DNA of 64,000 nucleotides from Aeromicrobium sp. A1-2. Lineage in GTDB: Bacteria > Actinomycetota > Actinomycetes > Propionibacteriales > Nocardioidaceae. Every line of letters begins with the position of its first letter. The first letter of the stretch is position 1. Of this stretch, positions 1 through 13,389 are shown piece by piece. The translations under genes were made by a program, and so were the position numbers. Location: NCBI RefSeq assembly GCF_003443875.1, contig NZ_CP027482.1, forward strand, positions 1,798,001-1,862,000. Reading direction: 5' to 3'. Below the pieces are notes generated by a model, which had not been told where the DNA came from, ran no database searches, and saw only the letters and a list, made by a program, of their open reading frames with translations.

Positions 1-494
1 GTCTGGTCCGGAGCGGCGGCCTTGTCTCCGAGGTAGGCACGGCCCAGCGCCGCACCGATGCGTCCGTAGCTGTCGCCGGCCTCACTGACACCCGCCACGC
101 CCTCGGCGGACTGCTGGGCCACGCCTTCGGCGAACTGTCGGCCCGACGAGTCGAGCATCTTGCCGGTCAGGTTGACCTGCCCCGCCAGCTCCGCGCCGGC
201 CTGCTTGAGAGTTGCAGCCAGATCCTTGACCTCAAGGGCACTCGTGCCCGGAACCGTCAGCACCAGGACGGTCTGACCCTTGAGCTTGTCCTTGAGCAGT
301 CCCGATGACGTGCGGCCCGCATAGGCGGACTCGAACGCGGCCAGGGCGGGGTCCGCGGCCTGCTGCTGCGAGTCGCCGCTGCCAAGCAGCGAGTCGCCGG
401 TCTCGTCGAGCGGGCCCGAGCCCAGCGCGACACCCGCCGCAAGGGCGATCAGGATCGCCGCGATCGAGACGATGTGGAAACGGAAGTTAATCAC
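1..494 (-). CDS. MctB/SteB-family copper transporter-like envelope protein (3' part outside window)
   Basis: About 164 codons are visible; the C-terminal part lies beyond position 1. Translation begins VINFRFHIVSIAAILIALAA, one N-terminal membrane segment typical of the MctB (Rv1698) family, followed by a long helical periplasmic region rich in Ala, Gln and Asp. The GTG start (492-494) overlaps the TGA of steA (491-493), so the two are translationally coupled. MctB has been linked to copper export in Mycobacterium, and the corynebacterial homologue SteB works with SteA in cell separation; the adjacent steA favours an envelope or septation role here. The start is fixed by the overlap and by the conserved INFR(F/Y)H beginning. 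Confidence 0.85.
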   Translation of the reverse strand, partial: MINFRFHIVSIAAILIALAAGVALGSGPLDETGDSLLGSGDSQQQAADPALAAFESAYAGRTSSGLLKDKLKGQTVLVLTVPGTSALEVKDLAATLKQAGAELAGQVNLTGKMLDSSGRQFAEGVAQQSAEGVAGVSEAGDSYGRIGAALGRAYLGDKAAAPDQ

Positions 495-1666
495 GAAAAG
501 AATCCTTTGATCCAGGTGCCGAGATCGGCGAGCTGGCCACCGAGTGAGTCGTACCAGCCGCCGCCGACCGGGGTCACGGCGACGGCTATGGCCACCGCGA
601 CGAGTCCTGCGGCGAGAAGCAGCAGGGCCGGCCACAGGGAGTAGCGCTGTGAGGTGAAGTGGTGCACGGACTTGGCGTCGACGATCTTGGCGCCTGCACG
701 CAAGCGGGCCACGAACATCCGGGCGACCTCGGCCGGTGGGCGCTCGAGGAACGTCGACAATGTCGGCGGTGAGCCGACGTGCACGATGACCGCTGCCTCA
801 TTGGTGTCGGCCAGCAGGATCGCCAGGTCGTCGTCCGAGCCGGTCGACACGAACTTGACGATTTCCTTGCCGTGCCGCTCGAGCCGCTCGGGTCGATCGA
901 CCGCACCCGATGCGGTCGACACGACGACCTCGCCCGCGGCCCGGATCGCAGCGTCGGACAGGGAGTCGAGACGACCGACCACGACGGCGGGCACGTAGCC
1001 CGCCTTCAGCAGCACGTCGGCGCCAGGTCCGGCACCGATCAGGATAGGGTCGTTGTCGTTGATGTAGCGACGCAGCCCGCGCAGGTCTGCGGCGTCGTCA
1101 TAGGCACGCGAGACGACCACGACGGCGCGGCCGCGCAGCTTGGTGCGCAGCCGCGGAACGTTGGCCCCCGCCAGCAGCATCGACTGCTCACGCTGGATGT
1201 GGTCGCTGGCGTTGGCGGCCAGCGAGTCGAGCTTGGTGGCGAGCCCGGATTCGGCCTGAGCCAGGTCGGAGGTCGCGCGGGCCTCATCGAGCTCCGTGCC
1301 GGTGACCACGACGATCTCGTTCCGCAGCACGCGACCGTCCTCGATCCGTACCTGCTCACCGTTCTTGAGCTTGCCCCACACCTGTTCGGTCGCGACATCG
1401 ACCAGCAGGATGCCGGCCCGCGACAGCATCTGCGGTCCGACGTTGGGAACCCGTCCGCTGCTGGACCGCGATGCGTTGATCACGGCTCGCACGCGTTGGT
1501 CGATCAGCTGCTGCGCCTCGCGGGCATCGAGCTCGGGAAGGTCGACGATCGCGATGTCGCCTTCGCGCAGCGCAGCGATCTTCCGCTCGCTGCGGGCGAG
1601 TCGTACGGTGCCGACGACCCCGCTCACGTCCGGTGACATGGGAGTCTTGCGTCTTCTGATGGCCAT
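491..1666 (-). CDS. steA: SteA-like cytokinetic/cell-separation protein
   Basis: This 391-residue protein matches the size of the Rv1697/SteA family. It has a soluble N-terminal region with a thiamine-pyrophosphokinase-like fold (glycine-rich stretch PILIGAGPGADVLLKAGYVP, around residues 207-226) and a single C-terminal membrane segment (LWPALLLLAAGLVAVAIAVA, about residues 345-364), so the bulk is probably cytoplasmic and anchored by its C-terminus. SteA and SteB act with the RipC-FtsEX hydrolase pathway in Corynebacteriales; a septation role here is inferred from family and neighbourhood. It lies 89 bp downstream of recN and overlaps the mctB-like gene by 4 bp. An internal ATG at 1639 is an alternative start. 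Confidence 0.85.
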   Translation of the reverse strand: MAIRRRKTPMSPDVSGVVGTVRLARSERKIAALREGDIAIVDLPELDAREAQQLIDQRVRAVINASRSSSGRVPNVGPQMLSRAGILLVDVATEQVWGKLKNGEQVRIEDGRVLRNEIVVVTGTELDEARATSDLAQAESGLATKLDSLAANASDHIQREQSMLLAGANVPRLRTKLRGRAVVVVSRAYDDAADLRGLRRYINDNDPILIGAGPGADVLLKAGYVPAVVVGRLDSLSDAAIRAAGEVVVSTASGAVDRPERLERHGKEIVKFVSTGSDDDLAILLADTNEAAVIVHVGSPPTLSTFLERPPAEVARMFVARLRAGAKIVDAKSVHHFTSQRYSLWPALLLLAAGLVAVAIAVAVTPVGGGWYDSLGGQLADLGTWIKGFFS

Positions 1667-1755
1667 CGTGGTCCATGCTTCCCGGTCAGGGTGGCCGATT
1701 TGTGCGCAGCGTCGGCGTGTCGGCCAGTTCCGCTCGGACCGGCTGGTGGGTCAGA

Positions 1756-3441
1756 TCAGGATCGGGCCAGCTCCAACAGCTCGCGGGCGTGCGCCTGGGC
1801 CGTCGCGGAGTCCTCCTGGCCGGCGAGCATCCGGGCGAGCTCATCGACCCGGCTGTGCTCGTCGAGCCGGATGACCGAGCTGCTCGTGACGGTGCCGTCG
1901 TCGTCCTTGGACACCACGAAGTGGTGATCGGCGAATGCCGCTACCTGCGGCAGGTGTGTCACCGCGATGACCTGGGCGTGCTCGGCCAGTCGGGCGAGCC
2001 GACGACCTACCTCGACCGCCGCTTTGCCGCCGATCCCGGCGTCGACCTCGTCGAAGACCAAGGTCGGCACCGTCGTGCGATCCGCGAGGACAACCTCCAG
2101 CGCTAGCATCAGCCGGGAGAGCTCGCCACCGCTGGCCCCCTTGTGCAGAGGTCGCAGCCCCGTGCCGCTGTTGGCCGCGAACAGGAGCTCGACCTCGTCG
2201 AGGCCGTGGGGACCGGGGACTGCGTCCGGAGTGCTCGTGACCTGCACCTCAAGTCGTGCCGAGGGCATCGAAAGCTGCGCGATCTCCTCGTCGACCAGGT
2301 CCGACAGGCGCCCGGCCGATGCGGTGCGGATCGCCGACATCTCACCGGCGAGACGCTGGACCTCGGGCCCGAGCTCGGCCTGCTCGGCTTCGAGTGCGGA
2401 GATGGACTGATCGTCGCTGCCCAGCTCGCCGAGTCGGGCAGCACCCTTCTCGGCCCAGGCCAGGACGTCGTCAAGGGTCGGTCCGTACTTGCGCTGAAGT
2501 CCGGCCAGCGCCGCACGGCGCTCCTGGAGGGTCGCCAGCCGTTCGGGGTCGAGCTCGACGCCGGCGGAGTAGGCGCCGAGCTCGACCCCGACGTCGTCCA
2601 GCAGGATGCCGAGCTCGAGCACTCGCTCACCGAGCTCGTCGAGCGCCGGATCGTGCCCGGAGGCCTCGCGCAACGCGGTCGACGCGGCGGCGACCTGGGT
2701 GCGAGCGACATCCGGGTCAGCCTCGCCGACCAGGACGCGGTGCGCCCGGTCGGCGGCGCGGGCCAAGGCCTCGGAGTGCGCCAGTCTGCCTTCCTCGATC
2801 TTGAGCTGCTCATCCTCGCCGGCCTGCGGATCGACGGCCTGGATCTCGTCGAGACCGAACTGGAGGACATCGAGCTCGCGCGCCCGCTCCTGCGCATGGG
2901 TCCGCAGTTCCTCCAGCGTGCGCTCGACCGCACGCCACCTGGCGTAGACCGGCGCATAGGCCTCAACCGCCACCGCGAAGTCGGGGCCGGCGAACCGGTC
3001 CAATGCTGCGCGCTGCTCGGCCGCACGCAGCAGACGATGCTGGTCAGACTGACCGTGCACTGCGACGAGCTCATCGGTGACCTCGGCGAGCAGCGCTGCC
3101 GGGACCGTCGCACCACCGGCGAGGGCTCGAGAGCGGCCCTGCGCGGACAACACCCGACCGAGGATTACGACATCGTCGTCGATCCGTCCCCCTGCCTCCT
3201 CGACCGCGGCCGCGGCGCGGGCCCCGGACGGAACCCCGATGCTGGCCTCGACGCGTGCCTGGTCGGCGCCGCGCCGTACCAGGCCAAGATCAGCCCGGTC
3301 ACCTCGCAACAGTCCGAGCGCCGTCACGACCATGGTCTTGCCGGCACCGGTCTCGCCCGTGATGACCGTGAAGCCGTCGGAGAGCTCGAGCTCCGCGGAG
3401 TCGATGACGCCAAGGGACGACAGCCGCAGGTGCTGCCACAT
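1756..3441 (-). CDS. recN: DNA repair protein RecN
   Basis: RecN is an SMC-like ATPase that acts on double-strand breaks. The 561-residue product has Walker A GETGAGKT (29-36), a long central coiled coil rich in Glu, Ala and Arg, the ABC signature SGGELSRLMLALEVVL and Walker B PTLVFDEVDAGIGGKAA followed by a conserved switch histidine (VTHLPQVA). The start ATG (3439-3441) overlaps the nadK stop as ATGA, and the protein then begins MWQHLRLSSLGVID as in homologues; in-frame codons further upstream run through nadK and are not used. The tlyA-nadK-recN-steA order is the one in Mycobacterium. Confidence 0.96.
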   Translation of the reverse strand: MWQHLRLSSLGVIDSAELELSDGFTVITGETGAGKTMVVTALGLLRGDRADLGLVRRGADQARVEASIGVPSGARAAAAVEEAGGRIDDDVVILGRVLSAQGRSRALAGGATVPAALLAEVTDELVAVHGQSDQHRLLRAAEQRAALDRFAGPDFAVAVEAYAPVYARWRAVERTLEELRTHAQERARELDVLQFGLDEIQAVDPQAGEDEQLKIEEGRLAHSEALARAADRAHRVLVGEADPDVARTQVAAASTALREASGHDPALDELGERVLELGILLDDVGVELGAYSAGVELDPERLATLQERRAALAGLQRKYGPTLDDVLAWAEKGAARLGELGSDDQSISALEAEQAELGPEVQRLAGEMSAIRTASAGRLSDLVDEEIAQLSMPSARLEVQVTSTPDAVPGPHGLDEVELLFAANSGTGLRPLHKGASGGELSRLMLALEVVLADRTTVPTLVFDEVDAGIGGKAAVEVGRRLARLAEHAQVIAVTHLPQVAAFADHHFVVSKDDDGTVTSSSVIRLDEHSRVDELARMLAGQEDSATAQAHARELLELARS

Positions 3442-4358
3442 CAGGCGCGCTCCTCTCGCTGACGCTCGGCCGCGCCACGCCACCCGTTGACCGGCAGGTC
3501 GAACTTGCGCACCAGCCGGTCGGTGAACGAGGCGGGGCGCAGACGGGCCAGACGAACCGGCGTACGACCCCTGACGACCTCGACCCGGGCCCCCACCGGG
3601 AGCTCGGCAGCCCGTCGCCCGTCGCACCACAGCACGCCGGTCGAGTACTCCCCCACGATCTCGATGGCCAGGGTCGAGTCCGGCGACACAACCAGTGGTC
3701 GGGCGAACAGGGCGTGGGCACTGATCGGAACCATCAGCAGCGCGGAGACCCCGGGCCACACGATGGGTCCTCCCGCGCTGAAGTTGTAGGCCGTCGAGCC
3801 TGTGGGCGTGGCGCACACCACGCCGTCACAGCCCCAGCGGGACACCGGCCGCTCGTCGATCTCGACGACGATCTCAAGCATCCGTTCACGCGCGGCCTTC
3901 TCCACCGAGGCCTCGTTGAGCGCCCAGTTGGTCGCGACGACCTCGCCCCGCACCGTGACCGAGACGTCAACGGTCAGGCGCTCCTCGACGGTGTAGCTGC
4001 CGTCGACGACACCGCGCACGACGTCCTGCAGGTCCTCGACGTCGGCCTCGGCCAGGAATCCCACGTGGCCGAGGTTGACACCCAGGACGGGGGTGTCGGT
4101 GCCGCGGCACATCTCGGCCGCGCGCAGGATCGTGCCGTCCCCGCCGAACACCACTGCGAGCTCGCAGCCCGCTGCGGCGCCCGGGGCAGAGGCGACGATG
4201 CCCGGATTCTCGAGTCCGGCCAGCAGGAGCGCCTCGGCCTCGGCGTCGAGCACGGACACATCGACCCCCTCGGCGCGCAGGTCGGCGGCGAACGCCGTGG
4301 CGACCTTGGCGGCCTCCTCGCGGGCGATGTGGACGATCAGCAGGACGCGTCGGCTCAC
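3441..4358 (-). CDS. nadK: NAD kinase
   Basis: NAD kinase phosphorylates NAD to NADP in the cytosol. The 305-residue protein carries the GGDG motif (residues 72-75, FGGDGTILRAAE) and the downstream nucleotide-binding segment TPTGSTAYNFSAGGP, both diagnostic of PpnK proteins. The GTG start (4356-4358) overlaps the tlyA stop (GTGA), and its own stop overlaps the recN start, so the three genes are tightly coupled. Confidence 0.96.
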   Translation of the reverse strand: MSRRVLLIVHIAREEAAKVATAFAADLRAEGVDVSVLDAEAEALLLAGLENPGIVASAPGAAAGCELAVVFGGDGTILRAAEMCRGTDTPVLGVNLGHVGFLAEADVEDLQDVVRGVVDGSYTVEERLTVDVSVTVRGEVVATNWALNEASVEKAARERMLEIVVEIDERPVSRWGCDGVVCATPTGSTAYNFSAGGPIVWPGVSALLMVPISAHALFARPLVVSPDSTLAIEIVGEYSTGVLWCDGRRAAELPVGARVEVVRGRTPVRLARLRPASFTDRLVRKFDLPVNGWRGAAERQREERA

Positions 4359-5200
4359 GGTCGGGGCTCCTGGGCTTGAGGTGTCAGAGGTCCAGCGGCG
4401 ACGACCGCATGGGCAGCGTCCTCGCTGGGTGGATCAGCGTCGCTGCGCAGCCAACAGAAGTACTCGACGTTGCCTGCCGGCCCGGGCAGCGGACTGGGGG
4501 CCAACGCCCTGGTGCCCCAACCGAGCTCGTGGGCCGAGCGGCAGACCCGGTGCACGGCGTCGGCGTGGAGCAGCGGGTCGCGGACCACACCGTTCTTGCC
4601 AAGGTTGCTGCGGCCGACCTCGAACTGCGGCTTGATCATCAGCACGATGTCACCTCCGCCTTGTGGACTGCTCGGTTCGCACACCCGCGTCAGCGCAGGC
4701 ATCACCACGGTAAGGGAGATGAACGACAGATCCGAGACGATCAGCTCGACCGGCCCACCGATATCGTCCGGCTCGAGATTGCGGACGTTGGTGCGGTCCA
4801 GGACGACGACCCGCTCGTCGGACTGCAGCGCCCACACGAGCTGCCCGTAGCCGACATCCACCGCAACGACCTGACGCGCGCCCTTGCGCAGCAGCACGTC
4901 GGTGAAGCCGCCAGTGGACGCCCCGGCGTCGAGACAACGCCGGCCGTCGACGCGGAGACCCAGCGGCTCGAACACCCCCAACGCGCCCAGCAGCTTGTGC
5001 GCCCCACGCGAGGCGTAGGTCGGCTGGTCGTTCGCCCGCACGACGATGGCCTGATCGGTCGTCACGCCGGTCGCAGCCTTGGTCGCGACCGAGCCTGCGA
5101 CCTTGACCTGACCCTCCTGGATCAGCGACGCGGCATGCTCACGCGATCGGGCGATCCCACGGCGCACAAGCTCGGCGTCGAGTCTCAGCCTGCGGCTCAT
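4355..5200 (-). CDS. tlyA: TlyA-family 2'-O-methyltransferase (16S/23S rRNA)
   Basis: The 281-residue protein has an N-terminal S4 RNA-binding domain (RLDAELVRRGIARSREHAAS, residues about 5-24) and a FtsJ-like Rossmann methyltransferase with the SAM motif LDAGASTGGFTDVLL. In mycobacteria TlyA 2'-O-methylates C1409 of 16S and C1920 of 23S rRNA and so makes ribosomes sensitive to capreomycin. I chose the ATG at 5198-5200 because MSRRLRLDAEL is where family members begin; the frame is open further upstream but reads through the neighbouring small gene. It is followed by nadK with a 4-bp overlap. Confidence 0.95.
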   Translation of the reverse strand: MSRRLRLDAELVRRGIARSREHAASLIQEGQVKVAGSVATKAATGVTTDQAIVVRANDQPTYASRGAHKLLGALGVFEPLGLRVDGRRCLDAGASTGGFTDVLLRKGARQVVAVDVGYGQLVWALQSDERVVVLDRTNVRNLEPDDIGGPVELIVSDLSFISLTVVMPALTRVCEPSSPQGGGDIVLMIKPQFEVGRSNLGKNGVVRDPLLHADAVHRVCRSAHELGWGTRALAPSPLPGPAGNVEYFCWLRSDADPPSEDAAHAVVAAGPLTPQAQEPRP

Positions 5201-5225
5201 TGTCGGCCACCGGGTGGCGTCACGG

Positions 5226-5468
5226 TCATGGTGACTCCGGGACGTCCTCGTCGCGGCCGGCATGGGCGAGCGACTCACGAAGCACCCGATGGATCGCGTC
5301 GAACTCGTCGGGGTGTGTCGTGATGTCGCGTCCCGCGATGCCATCGAGCCGCCCGAGCGCCTCGTCGATCCTTGGGTGGCCGGTCGGCTCGATCGCCGGG
5401 CCCGGATCGACGACCTCCACCGGGTCTGCGGGGTCGATCTGGCTCTCGTCGCCAAAGATCTGGCTCAT
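5226..5468 (-). CDS. Small acidic conserved hypothetical protein
   Basis: An 80-residue acidic protein sits between the HAD phosphatase and tlyA. It has no membrane segment or Cys motif; the segment PTGHPRIDEALGRLDGIAG resembles short proteins often found at this spot in Nocardioidaceae (from memory, not searched). I prefer the ATG at 5466-5468, which has GAGG eight bases upstream. A longer form from the ATG at 5496-5498 would overlap the HAD gene by 20 bp and lacks a good ribosome-binding site. Codon use and position in the operon support a real gene; function unknown. Confidence 0.65.
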   Translation of the reverse strand: MSQIFGDESQIDPADPVEVVDPGPAIEPTGHPRIDEALGRLDGIAGRDITTHPDEFDAIHRVLRESLAHAGRDEDVPESP

Positions 5469-5478
5469 GCGGTCTGCC

Positions 5479-6489
5479 TCATGGTGCCAGTGTCCCATCC
5501 ACGGTCACCCGCAGGTCAGAGCGATCCCGCAACGACCAGCTGAGTGCGACAACCGCGCGCAGTGCATTGGTGCTGCGCCCATCCGCGCCGCTGACCGCGA
5601 TGGTGCCCTCGCGCTCCGTCGCGCGAGCGTCACCGCATCGCGCCCGGTCTCGGTCGACGGTGACGTCGGCATGGACCACGTTGAGCCCCGCGAGATCCGC
5701 CGACACGAAGGTCGGTCGATGTCCCGGTGCAGCGTCGACGATGTCCTGCAGCGAGCTGACTCCGGTCAGCACCGCAAGGCTGTCCACACCGGCGTTGATC
5801 GCACCGTCGATATCGGTGTCGAGTCGATCGCCGACCATGAGGGGGCGTCCCCCGCCGACGCGTTCGACTGTCTCGTCGAAGAGCGCCTGCTCGGGCTTGC
5901 CCGCCACAATCGGCTCCGCTCCTGTCGCGTTGCGGATCGTCTGCACGAGCGAGCCGTTGCCCGGCGCGATCCCTCGCGGGGTCGGAATCGTCATGTCGGT
6001 GTTGCTGACGAACCACGGCAGTCCGGCCTGGATCGCGAACGACGCCTCGGCCAGCTGGCGCCATCCGACGTCGGGGTGGAATCCCTGCACTACCGCGACG
6101 GGATCATCGTCGATCGTCGTCACGCACCGCAACCCGCGCTCCTCCAGCGGGACGCGGAGCCCGTCACCACCCACCAGCAGGACCACCGAACCGGCCGGGA
6201 CGGCGTCCGCGACAAGGTGGGCAACGGCCTGCGCCGACGTCACCACGTCGTGGTCCTCGACGTCGGGCATCGACAGCGCCCGGAGGTGCTCGGCAACTTC
6301 GCGGGGTGTCCGTGATGCATTGTTCGTGATGTACGCCAGACGCATCCCGTTGCCGCGCGCGGATCTCAAGGACTCGGCCGCGCCTGCCACGGCGTCAGGG
6401 CCCACATAGACCACGCCGTCAAGGTCAAGCATCGCCAGATCGTAGGCCGAGCTCAACGGTGCGGAGGTCGAGCCCAGTCCCGATGTCAT
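5479..6489 (-). CDS. HAD-superfamily (NagD/PGP-type) sugar-phosphate phosphatase
   Basis: The 336-residue protein has HAD motif I DLDGVVY (residues 22-28), a large C2-type cap, and motif IV VGDRLDTDIDGAINAG, matching the NagD/4-nitrophenylphosphatase group. After about residue 265 comes an unusual C-terminal extension rich in Asp and Arg (DVTVDRDRARCGDARATEREGT). The substrate cannot be told from sequence; members remove phosphate from glycerol-3-phosphate, phosphoglycolate or damaged metabolites. The start ATG (6487-6489) overlaps the stop of the SSB-like gene, and its stop is 11 bp from the next small gene. Confidence 0.88.
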   Translation of the reverse strand: MTSGLGSTSAPLSSAYDLAMLDLDGVVYVGPDAVAGAAESLRSARGNGMRLAYITNNASRTPREVAEHLRALSMPDVEDHDVVTSAQAVAHLVADAVPAGSVVLLVGGDGLRVPLEERGLRCVTTIDDDPVAVVQGFHPDVGWRQLAEASFAIQAGLPWFVSNTDMTIPTPRGIAPGNGSLVQTIRNATGAEPIVAGKPEQALFDETVERVGGGRPLMVGDRLDTDIDGAINAGVDSLAVLTGVSSLQDIVDAAPGHRPTFVSADLAGLNVVHADVTVDRDRARCGDARATEREGTIAVSGADGRSTNALRAVVALSWSLRDRSDLRVTVDGTLAP

Positions 6490-6836
6490 GCACCCGAGGC
6501 TACCGCCGGGTCCGGAACCGTCCGGCACGAGTCGAGCTCGACCGTCACGAAGCTCATGACACCCGAACTGCCGCGGGTGAATCGCCGGCGTAGCTCTCCG
6601 GTCACCGCGACATGCGTCCCCGCACTCAACCGGGCCGCCGATCGCCGCAGTGCGAACCTCCACGCCGTGCACTCGAAGGTGTCCACGACCTGCTTGGAAC
6701 GTCGGCGTGCGGCCGCGCTGCGCCGGACGACCAGGCGGAAGGTCACGACTTCGTCACCGCTGGGCAGGACTCGCGCCTCCGGAGGCGCAGAGACCCGGCC
6801 GGTCAGGTGGACGAGGTTGTGGTCGGTCATGGACAT
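6486..6836 (-). CDS. Short SSB-like single-stranded DNA-binding protein
   Basis: The 116-residue protein fits an OB fold of the SSB family: the N-terminus HNLVHLTGRVSAPPEARVLP, a central VDTFECTAWRFALR strand and GTHVAVTGELRRRF correspond to the conserved SSB core strands. It lacks the acidic C-terminal tail (DDDIPF type) that ordinary SSB uses to recruit partners, so it is probably a secondary paralogue and not the replicative SSB. The ATG at 6828-6830 (MTDHN) is an alternative start. It is coupled to the HAD gene by a 4-bp overlap. Confidence 0.75.
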   Translation of the reverse strand: MSMTDHNLVHLTGRVSAPPEARVLPSGDEVVTFRLVVRRSAAARRRSKQVVDTFECTAWRFALRRSAARLSAGTHVAVTGELRRRFTRGSSGVMSFVTVELDSCRTVPDPAVASGA

Positions 6837-6905
6837 GACGATGCCCCCCGTCCAGGACGAGGGGCATCAGTCAGAGCGTGCGGTGTGGACAGCGCGACGC
6901 CAGGT

Positions 6906-7904
6906 TCAGGCCTGTGGACGCTTCTCGAGAGCAGCGACCCGCTCCTCGGCGTCGGTCAGCTTGTTCCCGTCGACCGCGACAGCACGGTGGAACCACTCGA
7001 TCGCCTCGTCCCGACGGCCCGCGTCAAGCAGGGCATCGGCATATGCGTAGCGCAGACGTGGGACCCAGTCCGAGCGGCCCTTGGTGTGCAACGGCTCGGT
7101 CTCGAGCAGACGAATCGCGGCGTCGTACTGTCCCTGGTCACGACGAGCGCCGGCGACCACGATCGACAGCTCGATCTGACCGGAGTCATCGAGGTGGCCG
7201 CGGATCTCGGTGGTGTCGTACGCAATGGCCTTGTCCGGCCGCTTCAGCGCGCGTTCGCAATCGGCCATCATCGGGGCGTACAGGTATCCACCGGTCATCC
7301 GGCGAGCTGCCCGGAACTCCGAGAGAGCTTCGGCGAACTTGCCCGCGGCATACGCCGTCTCGCCACACGCCTCGCGGACCAGACCAGTCCGGGTGGCGCG
7401 AGCCTTGGCCGCCAGGGCGTGCAGGTGCGCGGTCTCAGGATCCTCGACCATCAACAGACCGGCCATCACCAGGTGACGGGCGACCTTGTCGGCGAGCTTT
7501 TCCGGGAGCGCCTGGAGCGCCTGACGGGCATGCTTGTCCAGGTCCTTGGCGCTGACGTCGTCCGGGATCGGAGGGCCGTCGTAGATGCGCTGGGCGGCCG
7601 TACGGTCGCCTTCCTCCTGGCGTCGGTCGCGGCGTGCCTCATAGGGCTTGCCGTCGCGACGCGGGTTCGACGGCTTGCCGTCTCGACGCACCGGGGCACC
7701 ACTGCCGCGCTGATCGCGTCCGCCCTGGCCCGTGGGCTTGCCATCACGACGATCCGTGGGCTTGCCATCACGACGCACTGGGTCTCCGCTGCCGCGCTGA
7801 TCGCGTCCGCCCTGGCCCGTGGGCTTGCCGCCACGGCCACTTCCACCGGCACCTCGGCCGGCGGGCTTTCCGCCATCACGGCGGGGGTTTCTCGACTCTG
7901 CCAT
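6906..7904 (-). CDS. Arg/Gly-rich TPR-repeat protein
   Basis: The 332-residue protein has two parts. Residues 1 to about 105 are low complexity, built from repeated RRDGKP and GRDQRGSG units and strongly basic, like RGG-type RNA-binding tails. Residues about 115-330 are helical with TPR-like units (GKFAEALSEFRAARR, GQYDAAIRLLETEP, GRRDEAIEWFHRAVAVDG). The start has GGAAGGA just upstream. It begins about 80 bp after the 5S rRNA gene on the same strand, behind the rRNA terminator. RNA- or ribosome-related function is only inferred from the tail and position; members of this family are normally annotated just as TPR proteins. Confidence 0.8.
   Translation of the reverse strand: MAESRNPRRDGGKPAGRGAGGSGRGGKPTGQGGRDQRGSGDPVRRDGKPTDRRDGKPTGQGGRDQRGSGAPVRRDGKPSNPRRDGKPYEARRDRRQEEGDRTAAQRIYDGPPIPDDVSAKDLDKHARQALQALPEKLADKVARHLVMAGLLMVEDPETAHLHALAAKARATRTGLVREACGETAYAAGKFAEALSEFRAARRMTGGYLYAPMMADCERALKRPDKAIAYDTTEIRGHLDDSGQIELSIVVAGARRDQGQYDAAIRLLETEPLHTKGRSDWVPRLRYAYADALLDAGRRDEAIEWFHRAVAVDGNKLTDAEERVAALEKRPQA
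7702..7829. repeat. 87-bp-period imperfect tandem repeat inside the TPR gene
   Basis: A 41-bp segment at 7702-7742 recurs identically at 7789-7829, 87 bp (29 codons) away, and shorter RDGKP-coding units lie between and around. The period is a multiple of three, so copy-number change would keep the frame. The copies encode GKPTGQGGRDQRGS. Confidence 0.85.
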
Positions 7905-7944
7905 GAGCCGTTCCTTCCATCAAACTTGCTGGTGAAATGCAGCA

Positions 7945-7970
7945 AGGCCGCTCCCGTTAGGGAGCGGCCT
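7945..7970 (-). terminator. rRNA operon terminator hairpin
   Basis: On the minus strand a 10-bp GC-rich stem (GGCCGCTCCC / GGGAGCGGCC) with a 4-base loop follows the 5S gene by about 14 bp. Only a weak T-rich tail (TTGCTG) follows, which is usual for high-GC actinobacteria. It separates the rRNA operon from the TPR gene. Confidence 0.8.
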
Positions 7971-7983
7971 CGCGCAAAATTTG

Positions 7984-8100
7984 TCCGGCGACGTCCTACT
8001 CTCCCACACAGTCTCCCGTGCAGTACCATCGGCGCTGAAAGGCTTAACTTCCGGGTTCGGAATGTTACCGGGTGTTTCCCTTTCGCCATGGTCGCCGAAA
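7984..8100 (-). rRNA. rrf: 5S ribosomal RNA
   Basis: The minus strand reads GTTTCGGCGACCATGGCG at the 5' end, contains the conserved loop CCGAACCCGGAAGTTAAGCC, and ends in GACGTCGCCGGAC, which pairs with the 5' end. The length of about 117 nt is normal. Ends are accurate to a few bases. Confidence 0.95.
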
Positions 8101-8170
8101 CTCTATTGAGATATCAACAAAACCTTGGAGCCCTTGCGGGCTTTCCGGTTCCCGAAACATATCTCGGGAA

Positions 8171-8205
8171 CCTCACAGTGGACGCGGTGTACATCTTTGT
8201 AAGAA

Positions 8206-8211
<6 letters not shown>
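8171..8211 (-). other. 23S rRNA processing stem, 3' arm
   Basis: This 41-bp stretch is largely complementary to 11288-11328 on the other side of the 23S gene (shared CTCACAGTGGACGCG and ACATCTTTGTA blocks). Together they would form the long double-stranded stalk cut by RNase III during pre-rRNA maturation. Confidence 0.8.
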
Positions 8212-13160
<4,949 letters not shown>

Positions 13161-13310
13161 CAGCTAAAGCGCTGTCAAACTTCAGTTCGACTCTGACAAA
13201 CTATTTGCTGACAAATAAATTGTCCGAATTAATCCATCGACCATCACAGCAAACCCGAAGGCTCACCGATCAATCTCGACGGGGTACTACTAATTAATCT
13301 CGTCGACTTT

Positions 13311-13332
13311 TGGCACACTGTTGAGTTCTCAA
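13311..13332 (-). promoter_or_regulatory. Conserved actinobacterial rRNA leader block
   Basis: The minus strand reads TTGAGAACTCAACAGTGTG and onward, a block found in the leaders of Streptomyces and other actinobacterial rrn operons, where it is thought to act in processing or antitermination. A related copy precedes the 23S gene. Confidence 0.7.
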
Positions 13333-13389
13333 GGATCAGACGCACACCTAGCCACAACCAAACGGTCACAGCCTCGGGGCAACTCGTCT

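Noticed and set aside
7702-7829. Possible CRISPR-like direct repeats
   Set aside because: Only two 41-bp copies, in frame within a coding gene, with no regular spacers and no cas genes.
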